Source: UMGS1370 sp963557065
GTDB taxonomy: Bacteria; Bacillota; Clostridia; Lachnospirales; Lachnospiraceae
Length of the DNA stretch: 64,000 bases
NCBI GenBank assembly: GCA_963557065.1
Contig: CAUWCT010000002.1
Coordinates: forward strand, 1-64,000
Reading direction: 5' to 3'
The notes under the pieces were generated by a model. It did not search any database, had not been told where the DNA came from, and saw only the letters and a program-made list of their open reading frames with translations. Each line of letters starts with the position of its first letter. Position 1 is the first letter of the stretch. This document shows positions 26,497 through 36,388 of this stretch, piece by piece. Both the position numbers and the translations under genes were made by a program.

Positions 26497-27433
26497 TTTG
26501 TAAATTGCTCCAATCCTGTAAGATCTTATGGAATACCTGATCCGAATCATTCCCGAAATCCGGAAGATTCAGCCATTTCACATCCCGCTCTCTCCGAAAC
26601 CAGGTAAGCTGGCGTTTTGCAAAATGTCTGGTATCCCTTTTTAAAATATAGACTGCTTCGTCTAATGAACATGTTCCGTCTAAATAGTCCAGAATCTCTT
26701 TGTATCCCAGCCCCTGCATGGAAACCATAGAACGGGTACATCCCATTTCTTTCAGCTTTTTTACCTCTTCCACCAGGCCGCATTGCAGCATCTGATCTAC
26801 TCTGTCATTGATTCTCTCATACAAAACTGCCCGTTCTGTATTCAGAACATAATAAAGAAACTGATAGGGAGACTCTTTGCACCGTTCGGCTTCATTGTGG
26901 GCAGAAATTTTCTCTCCTGTCTGCCGGTAATATTCCAGAGCCCGGATTACCCGTTTCTGGTTGTGGGAATGGATTGCCATGGCAGACTCCGGGTCTACCT
27001 GCTGCAGCATTTCATGAAGATATTCACTGCCTTTTTGCCTTGCCAGCAATTCCAGTTCCCGACGAATCTGAACTCCATCTTCATTTTCTTTAAAATCAAT
27101 ATCATATAAAATGGCCTGAATGTAAAATCCGGTTCCTCCCACAATCAAAGGAATCCGGTTCCTGCTGTAAATCTCTTTTATGGCAGCTTTGGCTTTCTGC
27201 TGAAATACTACTACATTAAACTCTTCCCAAGGCTCTAATACATCAATGAGATGGTGAGGGACGCCCTCCATTTCTTCCGGCGTCACTTTGGCAGAGCCAA
27301 TGTCCATATGGCGGTAAACCTGCATGGAATCTGCACTGATAATCTCTCCATTTACCGCCTTTGCAAGGCGGATGGAAAGAGATGTTTTTCCTACGGCTGT
27401 AGGACCTGTAAGAATGATAAGGGGTTTCTTCAC
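26483..27433 (-). CDS. miaA: tRNA dimethylallyltransferase
   Basis: Adds a dimethylallyl group to A37 of tRNAs reading UNN codons. The 316 residues include the P-loop LTGPTAVGKTSLS, SADSMQVYRHMDIG, and the zinc-free insertion domain, plus QGLGYKEI and RDTRHFAKRQLTWFR near the end. It makes the substrate for MiaB, encoded at 33537 in the same transcription run. Confidence 0.97.
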   Translation of the reverse strand: MKKPLIILTGPTAVGKTSLSIRLAKAVNGEIISADSMQVYRHMDIGSAKVTPEEMEGVPHHLIDVLEPWEEFNVVVFQQKAKAAIKEIYSRNRIPLIVGGTGFYIQAILYDIDFKENEDGVQIRRELELLARQKGSEYLHEMLQQVDPESAMAIHSHNQKRVIRALEYYRQTGEKISAHNEAERCKESPYQFLYYVLNTERAVLYERINDRVDQMLQCGLVEEVKKLKEMGCTRSMVSMQGLGYKEILDYLDGTCSLDEAVYILKRDTRHFAKRQLTWFRRERDVKWLNLPDFGNDSDQVFHKILQDWSNLQNDNR

Positions 27434-27460
27434 ATCTGCCTCCCTGTAACTATCCGGATG

Positions 27461-29350
27461 CTATACAATCCGTTTAAATTTTTTCTCCAGTTCATATTTA
27501 CTCATGGAGATAATAGTCGGCCGTCCATGGGGACAGGCGTACGGATTTTCCAGTTCCAAAAGCTGATCGATCAATTCATCTGCCTCTCTCAATGTCAGTG
27601 TATGACCTCCTTTTACCGCAGCTTTACAGGACATGGATGCCACCCGTTCATAAATCATCTCCGAATTGGCCCCATGTTCAGAAAACGTTTCTTCTGTGAG
27701 ACTGCCCAGCATTTCCAGCAGGAGTTCTTTTTTAGCAATGGAAAGCAGGTTGGAGGGAACCCCTCTTACGGCATACTCTTTTCCTCCAAAGGGCTCTATC
27801 TCAAATCCCATGCCGGAAAAGTAATCCATATGGGTCTGCAGCGCCAGTTCTTCCTGAATGGACAAGGTGAGAATAATCGGTGGACTCAGCATCTGAGTGT
27901 CATTCACCCGCTCCTTTAATGCGTTCATGGTTCGCTCATAGAGCACTTTTTCGTGAGCCGCATGCTGATCAATGATAAAAAGCTGATCCCGATACTCTAC
28001 CATCCAGTAGGTGTCAAACAGCTGTCCAATCAACTTATGCTGAAAGCGGGCCCTGGAATCTAAAAGTTTTCCGTCAAACAGTTCCATCTGTCCGGACGGC
28101 TGGGACTTTCTGGAAGTGTCCGGCTGTTTGAAATTATCCGGCTGTCTGGGGCTGTCTGGCCGTCTGGAGCTTTCCGGCTGTGTCAGAAGTTCTGCCTTTT
28201 TAAATTCCATGTTACCAGTTCCATAAACAGGTTCCGGCTCTTTTACCATCTGAGCCAGGCGTCTCGTTTCAAACGGTTCCGGAGATAGTTTGGCAGGCTT
28301 TTGTTCCGGCTTTGCCGCAGATACAGACGGTTTTTCCCTTTCCAGGGAAACTTCCGGAATCAGTTCCTTTTTGCAAAGAGCCTGGGAAACTGCCTGATAG
28401 ACTGTCTGATAAACGGTCTCGCCATTTTGAAACCGCACTTCCATTTTGGCCGGATGAACATTAACGTCCAAAGCGGCTGTATCTATGGTCAAAGCCAGGA
28501 CTGTGAATGGAAACTTGTGTTTCATCAGAAATGGCCGGTAGGCTTCTTCTATGGCCTTAGAGATCAGAGAACTCTTAACATAACGCCCATTGATAAAATA
28601 CGTTTCGCAGTTCCGGTTAGAACGGGCTACGATGGGTTTGCAGATATACCCGGAAATTTGAACCGGACCGGCTGCTTCGTCTATAGAAATTAAATTGGCT
28701 GTCAGTTCCCTGCCGTAAATCTGATAAATAATGTCTTTTAAATTGTGATTTCCGGAAGTGTGCAGCACACTGGTGCCGCCCTTTAGATAACGGATGGAAA
28801 TATCCGGCCTGGAAAGGGCGATTTTTTCTACAAAATCCTGAACATATCCGCCCTCTGTAGCCGGCTGCTTTAAAAACTTTTTTCTGGCCGGGGTGTTGTA
28901 AAACAAATCCCTGACTAAAAATGTAGTTCCGTCCGGAACACCCGCCTCTTCCAGACCTGCTTCTGCGCCGCCTTCTATCCGGTAGCGGCTGCCGGTCAGA
29001 CTGTCTCCTGTCTTGGTAATTAATTCCACTCTGGAAACAGCTGCGATGCTGGCAAGAGCCTCTCCCCGAAATCCTAAAGACACCACAGAGGATAGATCGT
29101 CTGCGGTTTTAATTTTGCTGGTGGCATGACGGAGAAAGGCCATGGGAACCTCTTCCTTTGCAATGCCGCAGCCATTATCCGTAATCCGGATTAACGAAGT
29201 TCCTCCGTCCCGAATCTCTACCGTAATGGCGCTGGCGTTGGCGTCTATGGCATTTTCCAACAGTTCTTTTACAATGGATGCCGGCCGTTCAATCACTTCT
29301 CCGGCTGCAATTTTGTTGATGGTACTTTCATCTAATACAGCAATGCTCAT
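27461..29350 (-). CDS. mutL: DNA mismatch repair protein MutL
   Basis: GHKL ATPase and nicking endonuclease of mismatch repair. The N-terminal domain has ENAIDANAS, DNGCGI and GFRGEAL; a Pro/Ser/Gln/Asp-rich linker with repeated QP-D-S units spans about 345-430; the C-terminal domain has the endonuclease motif DQHAAHEKVLYE and ACPHGRPT. These motifs mark the nicking type found in bacteria without MutH. The ATG at 29350 overlaps the mutS stop as ATGA with GGATGGAAAG upstream, preferred over a start five codons earlier. Confidence 0.96.
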   Translation of the reverse strand: MSIAVLDESTINKIAAGEVIERPASIVKELLENAIDANASAITVEIRDGGTSLIRITDNGCGIAKEEVPMAFLRHATSKIKTADDLSSVVSLGFRGEALASIAAVSRVELITKTGDSLTGSRYRIEGGAEAGLEEAGVPDGTTFLVRDLFYNTPARKKFLKQPATEGGYVQDFVEKIALSRPDISIRYLKGGTSVLHTSGNHNLKDIIYQIYGRELTANLISIDEAAGPVQISGYICKPIVARSNRNCETYFINGRYVKSSLISKAIEEAYRPFLMKHKFPFTVLALTIDTAALDVNVHPAKMEVRFQNGETVYQTVYQAVSQALCKKELIPEVSLEREKPSVSAAKPEQKPAKLSPEPFETRRLAQMVKEPEPVYGTGNMEFKKAELLTQPESSRRPDSPRQPDNFKQPDTSRKSQPSGQMELFDGKLLDSRARFQHKLIGQLFDTYWMVEYRDQLFIIDQHAAHEKVLYERTMNALKERVNDTQMLSPPIILTLSIQEELALQTHMDYFSGMGFEIEPFGGKEYAVRGVPSNLLSIAKKELLLEMLGSLTEETFSEHGANSEMIYERVASMSCKAAVKGGHTLTLREADELIDQLLELENPYACPHGRPTIISMSKYELEKKFKRIV

Positions 29351-32010
29351 TTCTTTCCATCCCATCGGTTCTTTAATCGGTTTTGCAGGCGGTAAAGGGT
29401 GTTGAGGGCGTCAATAGGCGTCATCTGTGCCAGATTTAAATCCCCCAGTTCTCTGATAATGTCATCATCCTTAACCGTATCTAAAAACGACATCTGAAGC
29501 AGATCCACTTCATCCGGTTTGGGGACTGCTTTGCGGGCTGTCACATTGGCAGAATTTTCTGCAATCTCTCTGGCCTTTACTGTAATATCTGCACTGGTCA
29601 GTTCTTCTACCAGTTCTTTTGCCCTGACAATGACGGAATCCGGAACTCCGGCAAGCTTCGCTACCTGGATGCCATAGCTTTTATCCGCCCCGCCCTTTAC
29701 AATCTTTCTCAGGAAAACAATATCGTCTCCCTGTTCTTTTACTGCAATACAGTAATTGTTGACTCCGCTCATGGCGCCTTCCAGCTCTGTCAGTTCGTGG
29801 TAGTGGGTGGCAAATAAGGTCTTTGCCCCTAAAAGCTTGGTATTGCTGATGTGTTCTACCACTGCCCAGGCAATGGAAAGTCCGTCAAAGGTACTGGTTC
29901 CTCTTCCGATTTCATCTAAAATCAGCAGACTGTTTTTGGTGGCATTTCTCAGTATGTTGGCCACTTCTGTCATTTCCACCATAAATGTGCTCTGCCCCGC
30001 CGCCAGGTCATCGGATGCACCTACTCTGGTAAAAATCCGATCACAGATACCGATGTTTGCATCATCTGCCGGAACAAAACAGCCGATCTGAGCCATTAAG
30101 ACAATTAAAGCCACCTGGCGCATATAAGTCGATTTACCTGCCATGTTCGGACCTGTAATAATGGAAATCCGGTTTTTGCTGTTATCTAAATACGTATCAT
30201 TGGAGACAAACGAAGAGTCGGGAATCATCTGCTCTACAACCGGATGGCGGCCGTTATGGATCTGAATTACACCTTTTTCATTGATTGCCGGCTTTACATA
30301 ATTGTTTTTGGTGGCAACTACGGAAAAAGAAGCAAACACATCAATGCCTGCAATGGTTTTTGCTGTTTTCTGAATCCGCACCACCTGGGCGGCAATCTCA
30401 TCCCGCACCTGGCAGAACAGCTCATATTCCAGAGAAAACAGCTTATCCTCCGCTCCTAAAATAATTTCTTCCAGTTCTTTTAATTCATCAGTGGTGTACC
30501 GTTCTGCATTGGCCAGAGTCTGTTTGCGGATAAAATAATCGGGAACCTGATCCTTAAAGGAATTGGTTACTTCAAAATAATAGCCGAATACCTTATTGTA
30601 CTTGACTTTTAAGTTTTTAATGCCGGTTTTATCCCGCTCTCTTGATTCCAGTTCTGCAAGCCATGTCTTCCCCTCGGTCTTTGCATGGCGCAGCTTATCT
30701 ACATCCTCATGGAAATTTTCTTTAATGATTCCGCCTTCTCGAATGGTTACAGGGGGATCTTCTACAATAGCCCGATCCAGAAGTTGATATAAATCCTCCA
30801 AACAGTCTAAATTGCCGTCCAGTTCTCTCATAAGAGGACTGGTAAACTCCCCTAGAATCTGCTTAATATGGGGAAGCATTTCCAGAGAATTTTTAAAAGA
30901 AATCAGGTCTCTGGGATTGGCAGTCTTGTAGCTGATTCGGCCGATCAGACGTTCCAAATCATATACCGGATTTAAATACTCCCGTATCTCTTCCCTGGAG
31001 ATATAATTCATATTTAATTCTTCAATAGCCGCCTGCCGGCCAAGAATTTCTTCTTTGTGGATCAGAGGCTGCTCAAGAAAGGTGCGCAGCATTCTGGCTC
31101 CCATGGCGGTCTTTGTCTTATCTAACACCCATAAAAGGGAACCTCTCTTCTGCTTTTCCCGCAGGGTCTCCAGAAGTTCCAGATTTCTTCTGGTAGAAGT
31201 GTCCAGAATCATATACTGCCCTACGCTGTATGGCGTAATGGTAGTCATATGCTCCAGTGTATTTTTCTGGGTTTCGTAGAGATAACGCATGACTGCTCCG
31301 GCAGCCGCGATTCCTGTTTCATAATCGCCAAGTCCCAATCCCATTAACTGGCTGACCTTAAAATGCTCTTTTAAAATCTGCCTGCAGCTGTCATCGGCAA
31401 AAAAACGACTGTCCAGAGAAGAAATCACAGCATGATATCGGTTTTTAATCTCTTCAATATCTGCGCCGGACATATAAAATGCCTCATTGCACACGATTTC
31501 TGATGGAGAAAATTTATTGATCTCGTCAAACAGATCCCGCTCTGTTTCCACCTCTGTCACGAAAAAATCACCAGTACTGATATCGGCAGTAGCCAGACCA
31601 AAAATCTCTCCTATGTATACGATTCCCATAAGATAGTTGTTTTTGGTCTCATCTAATGCCTGCGCACTGGTAATTGTTCCCGGTGTTACAACCCGAACCA
31701 CTTCCCGCTTGACCAGACCCTTGGCAAGTTTGGGGTCTTCCATCTGTTCTGCTATTGCAACTTTATATCCTTTTTGAACAAGTTTATTTAAATATACTTC
31801 TACAGCATGATGAGGAACGCCGCACATAGGCGCACGCTCCTCAAGTCCGCATTCTTTACCGGTCAGAGTCAGTTCCAGTTCTCTGGATACGGTTATGGCA
31901 TCGTCAAAGAACATTTCATAAAAATCTCCCAACCGGTAAAACAGAATGCAGTCTTTATACTGCTCTTTGGTCTCTAAATAGTGAACCATCATGGGTGATA
32001 ATCCGGCCAC
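29347..32010 (-). CDS. mutS: DNA mismatch recognition protein MutS
   Basis: Recognises mismatches and small loops as a dimer. The 887-residue product has the N-terminal mismatch-binding domain with CILFYRLGDFYEMF (Phe-X-Glu motif in DFYEMFFDD), lever and clamp regions, then the ATPase with GPNMAGKSTYMRQ and LLILDEIGRGTSTFDG. The start is GTG at 32010, nine bases after AAAGGA. It directly overlaps mutL. Confidence 0.97.
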   Translation of the reverse strand: MAGLSPMMVHYLETKEQYKDCILFYRLGDFYEMFFDDAITVSRELELTLTGKECGLEERAPMCGVPHHAVEVYLNKLVQKGYKVAIAEQMEDPKLAKGLVKREVVRVVTPGTITSAQALDETKNNYLMGIVYIGEIFGLATADISTGDFFVTEVETERDLFDEINKFSPSEIVCNEAFYMSGADIEEIKNRYHAVISSLDSRFFADDSCRQILKEHFKVSQLMGLGLGDYETGIAAAGAVMRYLYETQKNTLEHMTTITPYSVGQYMILDTSTRRNLELLETLREKQKRGSLLWVLDKTKTAMGARMLRTFLEQPLIHKEEILGRQAAIEELNMNYISREEIREYLNPVYDLERLIGRISYKTANPRDLISFKNSLEMLPHIKQILGEFTSPLMRELDGNLDCLEDLYQLLDRAIVEDPPVTIREGGIIKENFHEDVDKLRHAKTEGKTWLAELESRERDKTGIKNLKVKYNKVFGYYFEVTNSFKDQVPDYFIRKQTLANAERYTTDELKELEEIILGAEDKLFSLEYELFCQVRDEIAAQVVRIQKTAKTIAGIDVFASFSVVATKNNYVKPAINEKGVIQIHNGRHPVVEQMIPDSSFVSNDTYLDNSKNRISIITGPNMAGKSTYMRQVALIVLMAQIGCFVPADDANIGICDRIFTRVGASDDLAAGQSTFMVEMTEVANILRNATKNSLLILDEIGRGTSTFDGLSIAWAVVEHISNTKLLGAKTLFATHYHELTELEGAMSGVNNYCIAVKEQGDDIVFLRKIVKGGADKSYGIQVAKLAGVPDSVIVRAKELVEELTSADITVKAREIAENSANVTARKAVPKPDEVDLLQMSFLDTVKDDDIIRELGDLNLAQMTPIDALNTLYRLQNRLKNRWDGKK

Positions 32011-32048
32011 GCATTCCAGTCCTTTCTTTTTCTGAGTTCAATGCAGCA

Positions 32049-32078
32049 AGTCAGGCCGATATATTTTTCGGCCTGACT
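32049..32078 (-). terminator. Hairpin after the L,D-transpeptidase gene
   Basis: Perfect 10-bp stem, AGTCAGGCCG (32049-32058) with CGGCCTGACT (32069-32078), starting nine bases after the stop at 32087 on the minus strand. There is no T-run after it on the minus strand, so it may cause partial termination, allowing read-through into mutS, or stabilise mRNA ends. Confidence 0.6.
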
Positions 32079-32086
32079 CTATTGTA

Positions 32087-33535
32087 TTACTGCAGGCGTA
32101 CCTCTGTATCCGTCGGATCCCACTGCTGGGTATTCGGTACCGGCACAATATCCGGGCGGTAGAACGGCCCTACACTGGTAGAATCCTCATAAATCGTGAT
32201 GGGAACTCCTGCCTGAACATTATCATAAATCCACTTGGCATCCACTGTACGCAGACGGACGCAGCCGGCTGAACGGGCAACGCCCAGGTCATTGTAGGTC
32301 TGAGCTCTGAGGGTAAGATTATTCTGCTCCTCATAAATAACCGAATGAAGCAGGAAACTTCCGGTAATGCGGGTTGCATACTGGGTATAGCAGTCTCCCA
32401 CCATATAGCGCCAGCGGTAGCGCTCCGGGCTCTTAAAGGTTCCGATAGGCGTGTCATCTCCTACAGAAGTCAGCATGGACATAACCGGAATAACATAACC
32501 TTTATCTCCATCCTTTGCATATATGGTCAGGCAGTTTGCCGTCTTATTTACCTTAATAATGTAAGAAGACTGCTTGCCGATAATCGGGTCCACATTCTGA
32601 ACCAGACGGCCGTCTTCCCTGAAGTAATATTTATATCCGTCCAGATAATGCCATCCGGTAAGCACCATGGAATCCGATACATAAAATCTGCTCTCTGTAT
32701 CGTCCAGCCAGCCGGAATAATTGTTGCCATTGGGATCATCATAATGAATCAGCCCGGCCTCGTCTCTCCACATACGGGACTCATATACGGAATAGAAGCG
32801 ATAACGATCGGATGTCGGACCTGGCTGTCCCTTTGGAACTAACTGAATCTCAATATCGGTAATATAGTGGCCGCTGTCTAAAGTTCCGGCAATCTCACCG
32901 TTTTTTGCCCATCCAAGCTGTCCCACTGTGTCCAGAGTAACCCGATAGTAAATATCCCAGTTATATCCTGCCAGCATGGAAAGATTAATGCGGACGGCTT
33001 CCATACGGGTGTCTGCATTGCCGTCCGTAGCTCCGTTTAACTCGCCTACGTAATTCCATCCCAGCCAGCCCCCATTGTTAATGCTGCTGGTATAGGTGAT
33101 GGAACCACCCAGTCCGCTGTTAAATACTAAAGACATGTTGCTGATAAATCCGCCGTTTCCTACTCCGTAGTTTAAAGTAACGCCATTAAACACCTTCTGA
33201 GCCGGAGTGATCACGCCGGTATTTGCCGTTTCTTCTCCTTGCGCAGGCGGGGTCTGGGTTTCTCCGGTCTGAGACTGGTCTCCCTCTGTGGGAGCCGTTT
33301 CCCCCTGGCCGCCCTCTGACGGGGATGTGGGTTCTTCTGCTCCTTCTTCGGCTCCGGGTCCATGGCCGTCACTTCCGGAATCCAGGTTTATTACGCCGGA
33401 ACTGTCGGTTTCTTTCTGATCTAAGGCTACTCCAGGGCCTTCATTGATGTACCCGCTGTCGGCATATGCTACGGCCGGCACAGCAAGTGACATGGCCATT
33501 GCAAGAACTGCTGCAGTCCTTAGTTTCTTTTTCAT
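32087..33535 (-). CDS. Secreted L,D-transpeptidase (YkuD) with ChW-like and cell-wall-binding repeats
   Basis: Makes 3-3 peptidoglycan cross-links or attaches peptides to the wall. The 482 residues begin with a signal peptide (cut near VAYADS, about 26), then a Gly/Glu/Thr/Pro-rich linker (about 30-110). Next comes a region at about 115-240 resembling clostridial hydrophobic W repeats (NNGGWLGWNYVGELNGATDG, QLGWAKNGEIAGT), one choline-binding-like unit (GWHYLDGYKYYFREDGRL), and a C-terminal YkuD domain with FLLHSVIYEE and the catalytic SAGCVRL. AAGGAGG precedes the ATG, one base after miaB. The ChW assignment is by eye. Confidence 0.9.
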   Translation of the reverse strand: MKKKLRTAAVLAMAMSLAVPAVAYADSGYINEGPGVALDQKETDSSGVINLDSGSDGHGPGAEEGAEEPTSPSEGGQGETAPTEGDQSQTGETQTPPAQGEETANTGVITPAQKVFNGVTLNYGVGNGGFISNMSLVFNSGLGGSITYTSSINNGGWLGWNYVGELNGATDGNADTRMEAVRINLSMLAGYNWDIYYRVTLDTVGQLGWAKNGEIAGTLDSGHYITDIEIQLVPKGQPGPTSDRYRFYSVYESRMWRDEAGLIHYDDPNGNNYSGWLDDTESRFYVSDSMVLTGWHYLDGYKYYFREDGRLVQNVDPIIGKQSSYIIKVNKTANCLTIYAKDGDKGYVIPVMSMLTSVGDDTPIGTFKSPERYRWRYMVGDCYTQYATRITGSFLLHSVIYEEQNNLTLRAQTYNDLGVARSAGCVRLRTVDAKWIYDNVQAGVPITIYEDSTSVGPFYRPDIVPVPNTQQWDPTDTEVRLQ

Positions 33536-33536
33536 G

Positions 33537-35060
33537 TTACGTTCCTCCTTGTACTTCTGACAGGTGTCCCATATAGTAGAACCCTTTTATCTCATCCAGG
33601 GAGACATCTACAATTTTTCCAATCAAGGAAGGTTTCCCCGGAAAATGAACGATTGTATTATTGCCAAGTCGTCCGGTTAAAAGACTGGCATCCTGGGAGT
33701 TGACTTCTTCAGCCAGTACTTTTTGTATGGTATGTAAATCCCGCCCGGAAACTTCTGCGGAAATCTTTTGAACCTGTGCCAAAAGCCGATCAAACCGATC
33801 CTTCACCACCTCTTTCGGTACCTGTTCTTCCATTCTGGCAGCCGGAGTTCCGGTCCGTTTGGAATAAATAAAAGTAAAGGCGCTGTCATAGCGGACCTTT
33901 TCCACCACATCCATGGTTTCCAGAAAATCCTCTTCCGTCTCGCCGGGAAATCCCACAATAATATCCGTTGTCAGAGAAATATCCGGCATAGCAGTCCGAA
34001 TCTTATCTACCAGTGTAAGATACTGTTCCTTGGTGTATTTGCGGTTCATAACCTTTAAAATCCGACTGCTTCCAGACTGTAGAGGCAGATGAAGATGGCG
34101 GCAAATCTTGGGAGAAGATTTCATAACCTCAATCAGTTCATCCGATAAATCCTTGGGATGAGAGGTCATAAACCGAATCCGTTCCAGGCCGTCAATCTCT
34201 GTTATCTGCTTTAACAGCTGAGCAAAGGTAATCGGAGTTTCTAAGGTCTTTCCATAGGAGTTGACATTTTGTCCCAGGAGCATGACTTCTACCACTCCGT
34301 CTGCTACCAGGCGTTTGATTTCTTTGATAATATCTTCCGGATTACGGCTCCGCTCCCTTCCTCTCACATAAGGGACAATGCAGTAACTGCAGAAGTTATT
34401 GCAGCCAAACATGATGTTGACACCGGACTTGAAAGAATATTTCCGATCTGTGGGAAGTTCTTCCACGATTTCTTCTGTGCCTTCCCATACATCAATGGTC
34501 ATTTTATCTTCTGTCAGACGTTCGGTCAAAAGTTCTGCCAGCTTAAAAATATTGTGGGTCCCGAAAATCAAATCCACAAACCGGTAAGACTGTTTGATTT
34601 TTGCTACTACCTGAGATTCCTGCATCATACAGCCGCACAGACCAATCATCATGCCTGGATGTTTTTTCTTTAAAGCGCCCAGATGCCCCAGCCGTCCGTA
34701 AACTCGCTGGTTGGCATTTTCTCTCACTGTACAGGTATTATACAGGGTAAAATCGGAGTCTTCATTTTCTGTGCGCTTTAATCCCACTGCCTCTAAAACG
34801 CCTTCCAGTTTTTCGGAATCCCTGGCATTCATCTGACATCCAAAGGTAACCACACAGAAGGTTCCAAAATATCCGCCGTCTGTCAGTTCTTTTAAAAGCG
34901 CTTTGCCGTAGCGTTCTTCTGCTTTTCCAGATATAACATCTGCCTCAAATCTGCTTTTAAAAAGCTGCCTGGCCTGATTAATAAAATAATTCTGTCTGTC
35001 CGGCTCTGCAATGGGAGCCGCCTGCTGTATTGTTTCAAAATTCTGATTATTCAATTTCAT
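33537..35060 (-). CDS. miaB: tRNA-2-methylthio-N6-dimethylallyladenosine synthase
   Basis: Radical SAM methylthiotransferase acting on i6A37 in tRNA. The 507 residues contain the N-terminal UPF0004 domain with three cluster cysteines (TFGCQMN, NTCTVREN, LCGCMMQ), the radical SAM motif GCNNFCSYCIVPYVRGRERSR, and a C-terminal TRAM domain. An extra N-terminal extension of about 65 residues precedes the family core, a common feature in Clostridia. It is the first gene after the promoter at 35171-35199. Confidence 0.97.
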   Translation of the reverse strand: MKLNNQNFETIQQAAPIAEPDRQNYFINQARQLFKSRFEADVISGKAEERYGKALLKELTDGGYFGTFCVVTFGCQMNARDSEKLEGVLEAVGLKRTENEDSDFTLYNTCTVRENANQRVYGRLGHLGALKKKHPGMMIGLCGCMMQESQVVAKIKQSYRFVDLIFGTHNIFKLAELLTERLTEDKMTIDVWEGTEEIVEELPTDRKYSFKSGVNIMFGCNNFCSYCIVPYVRGRERSRNPEDIIKEIKRLVADGVVEVMLLGQNVNSYGKTLETPITFAQLLKQITEIDGLERIRFMTSHPKDLSDELIEVMKSSPKICRHLHLPLQSGSSRILKVMNRKYTKEQYLTLVDKIRTAMPDISLTTDIIVGFPGETEEDFLETMDVVEKVRYDSAFTFIYSKRTGTPAARMEEQVPKEVVKDRFDRLLAQVQKISAEVSGRDLHTIQKVLAEEVNSQDASLLTGRLGNNTIVHFPGKPSLIGKIVDVSLDEIKGFYYMGHLSEVQGGT

Positions 35061-35170
35061 CCTGCCTATTCTATCACTTTTTCTGTCACCGAAAAAATCT
35101 GCCGCCCGCAGCTTTTCCCGATGCTTTGCAACAAAGAAGGAGGGGAGGTGGCTCCCTTCCTCATTGTGGG

Positions 35171-35199
35171 ATTATAACACAAAATTTGAAAAACAACAA
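35171..35199 (-). promoter_or_regulatory. Promoter at the head of the miaB to rodA/dac run
   Basis: Minus-strand -10 TATAAT (35171-35176) and -35 TTGTTG (35194-35199) with a 17-base spacer, 13 bases beyond the stop of the last glycan-locus gene. It leaves a leader of about 100 bases before miaB that contains a GC-rich pairing segment (35139-35160). It separates housekeeping genes from the accessory locus. Confidence 0.7.
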
Positions 35200-35212
35200 T
35201 ACACCTTATTCG

Positions 35213-36388
35213 TTAGACTTTAATTTCCCGCCATCTGGGTTCTACCTGATAATCTAAATATCTGCTTTCACTCTCAAAAAACTGGTCATATCCTGGCACT
35301 TCAATAGATTCCAATGTATATCCATGTTCTATAAACCAATTTAAATAGCGAATTTTTTTTGGGTTTAATCCCATAAGTCTTACTGCAGTCAAATCCACAT
35401 CCAGTAAGCTTTTGCCCCCAATCAGAACATTCGATTGTCTGGAATGAGGACAAAACGGACCCTGCCCTTCTCCTCCAATGATTCCATCCACTACTGAAAA
35501 ATAGTTTCTCTTCTTATATCCAAACGCCTGGTATAAATCCACAACCATCCGCCATATAGTATCATTGCCCGGATGGGCCCCTCTGTGGGTTACTTTTGCT
35601 GTCTTGGATGCCTCAAAGCTCTCTTTATCTGGGTATTCATCTCCGCCTGTATCCGGAATCCCTATTTTCCAGTGAACCAACTGATTTTTTTCTGTTACGC
35701 ATCCTACTAACCCTTTTAAATTCAATGTAGCTCCTACTTTTTGATGGGTTTTCAATTTAGGAATAGAGATATATACATCAGCTTCATAGATGCTTTTGGA
35801 AAATGTATACAGCTGAGTATCTTTATTATGGGAAGCAATAGTATCTTCTCTTTCATCAAATACCCCTCGAAATAGAGTCGGATCTACCTGATAAAACAGG
35901 GAATCCTTCCCCAAATTGATGGTAATTTCTCCTCTTGGATCTCCTGTCTGCCTTACCATTTTGTCTTTTTTCCCATAGTCTTTCAAGTCCTTGCAGACAA
36001 GAGGTCTTAAATCCAAAATTTCGCAGGGAATATCATATTTTTCGGCTAATTTTCCTATCTCTGTAGTTTCCAGCAGTTCTCCAAAATCCGCATCAATTGA
36101 AGGATTATCTCCAATAATTATCCTTCCTTTTCCATGAAGAGCCTGGGAAACCCTATCTGCTACAGCCTCGATGACAGCAGGGTGTGTGATAACGCTATAT
36201 AAAGTATCCCTATGAGGCGCAGACTCCCGCCAACGGGATGCCACCCAATTAGGTTTAATAAAGACTGTCATTCCCGGCTTAATAAAATCTGAGAAATCAT
36301 AGCCCAGAGATTCCATCATATGAGTAAGTGCTTTCTCTAACTGGAGCGGCTCATATCCTTCACAAGGTTCAATGGCTACGCGGCTCAT
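35213..36388 (-). CDS. DUF362 family protein
   Basis: A 391-residue soluble protein matching the DUF362 family in outline: VFIKPNWV near the N-terminus, IIIGDNPS, ADVYISIPKLKTHQKVGATLNLKGLVG, and VVDGIIGGEGQGP. No Fe-S ferredoxin motif is seen. The ATG at 36388 overlaps the stop of the PP-loop gene as ATGA, so I reject the longer frame to 36511. It is the last gene of the glycan/phosphonate locus. DUF362 enzymes have few known reactions, so the role is open; a redox or nucleotide-linked step on the polymer precursor is possible. Confidence 0.82.
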   Translation of the reverse strand: MSRVAIEPCEGYEPLQLEKALTHMMESLGYDFSDFIKPGMTVFIKPNWVASRWRESAPHRDTLYSVITHPAVIEAVADRVSQALHGKGRIIIGDNPSIDADFGELLETTEIGKLAEKYDIPCEILDLRPLVCKDLKDYGKKDKMVRQTGDPRGEITINLGKDSLFYQVDPTLFRGVFDEREDTIASHNKDTQLYTFSKSIYEADVYISIPKLKTHQKVGATLNLKGLVGCVTEKNQLVHWKIGIPDTGGDEYPDKESFEASKTAKVTHRGAHPGNDTIWRMVVDLYQAFGYKKRNYFSVVDGIIGGEGQGPFCPHSRQSNVLIGGKSLLDVDLTAVRLMGLNPKKIRYLNWFIEHGYTLESIEVPGYDQFFESESRYLDYQVEPRWREIKV

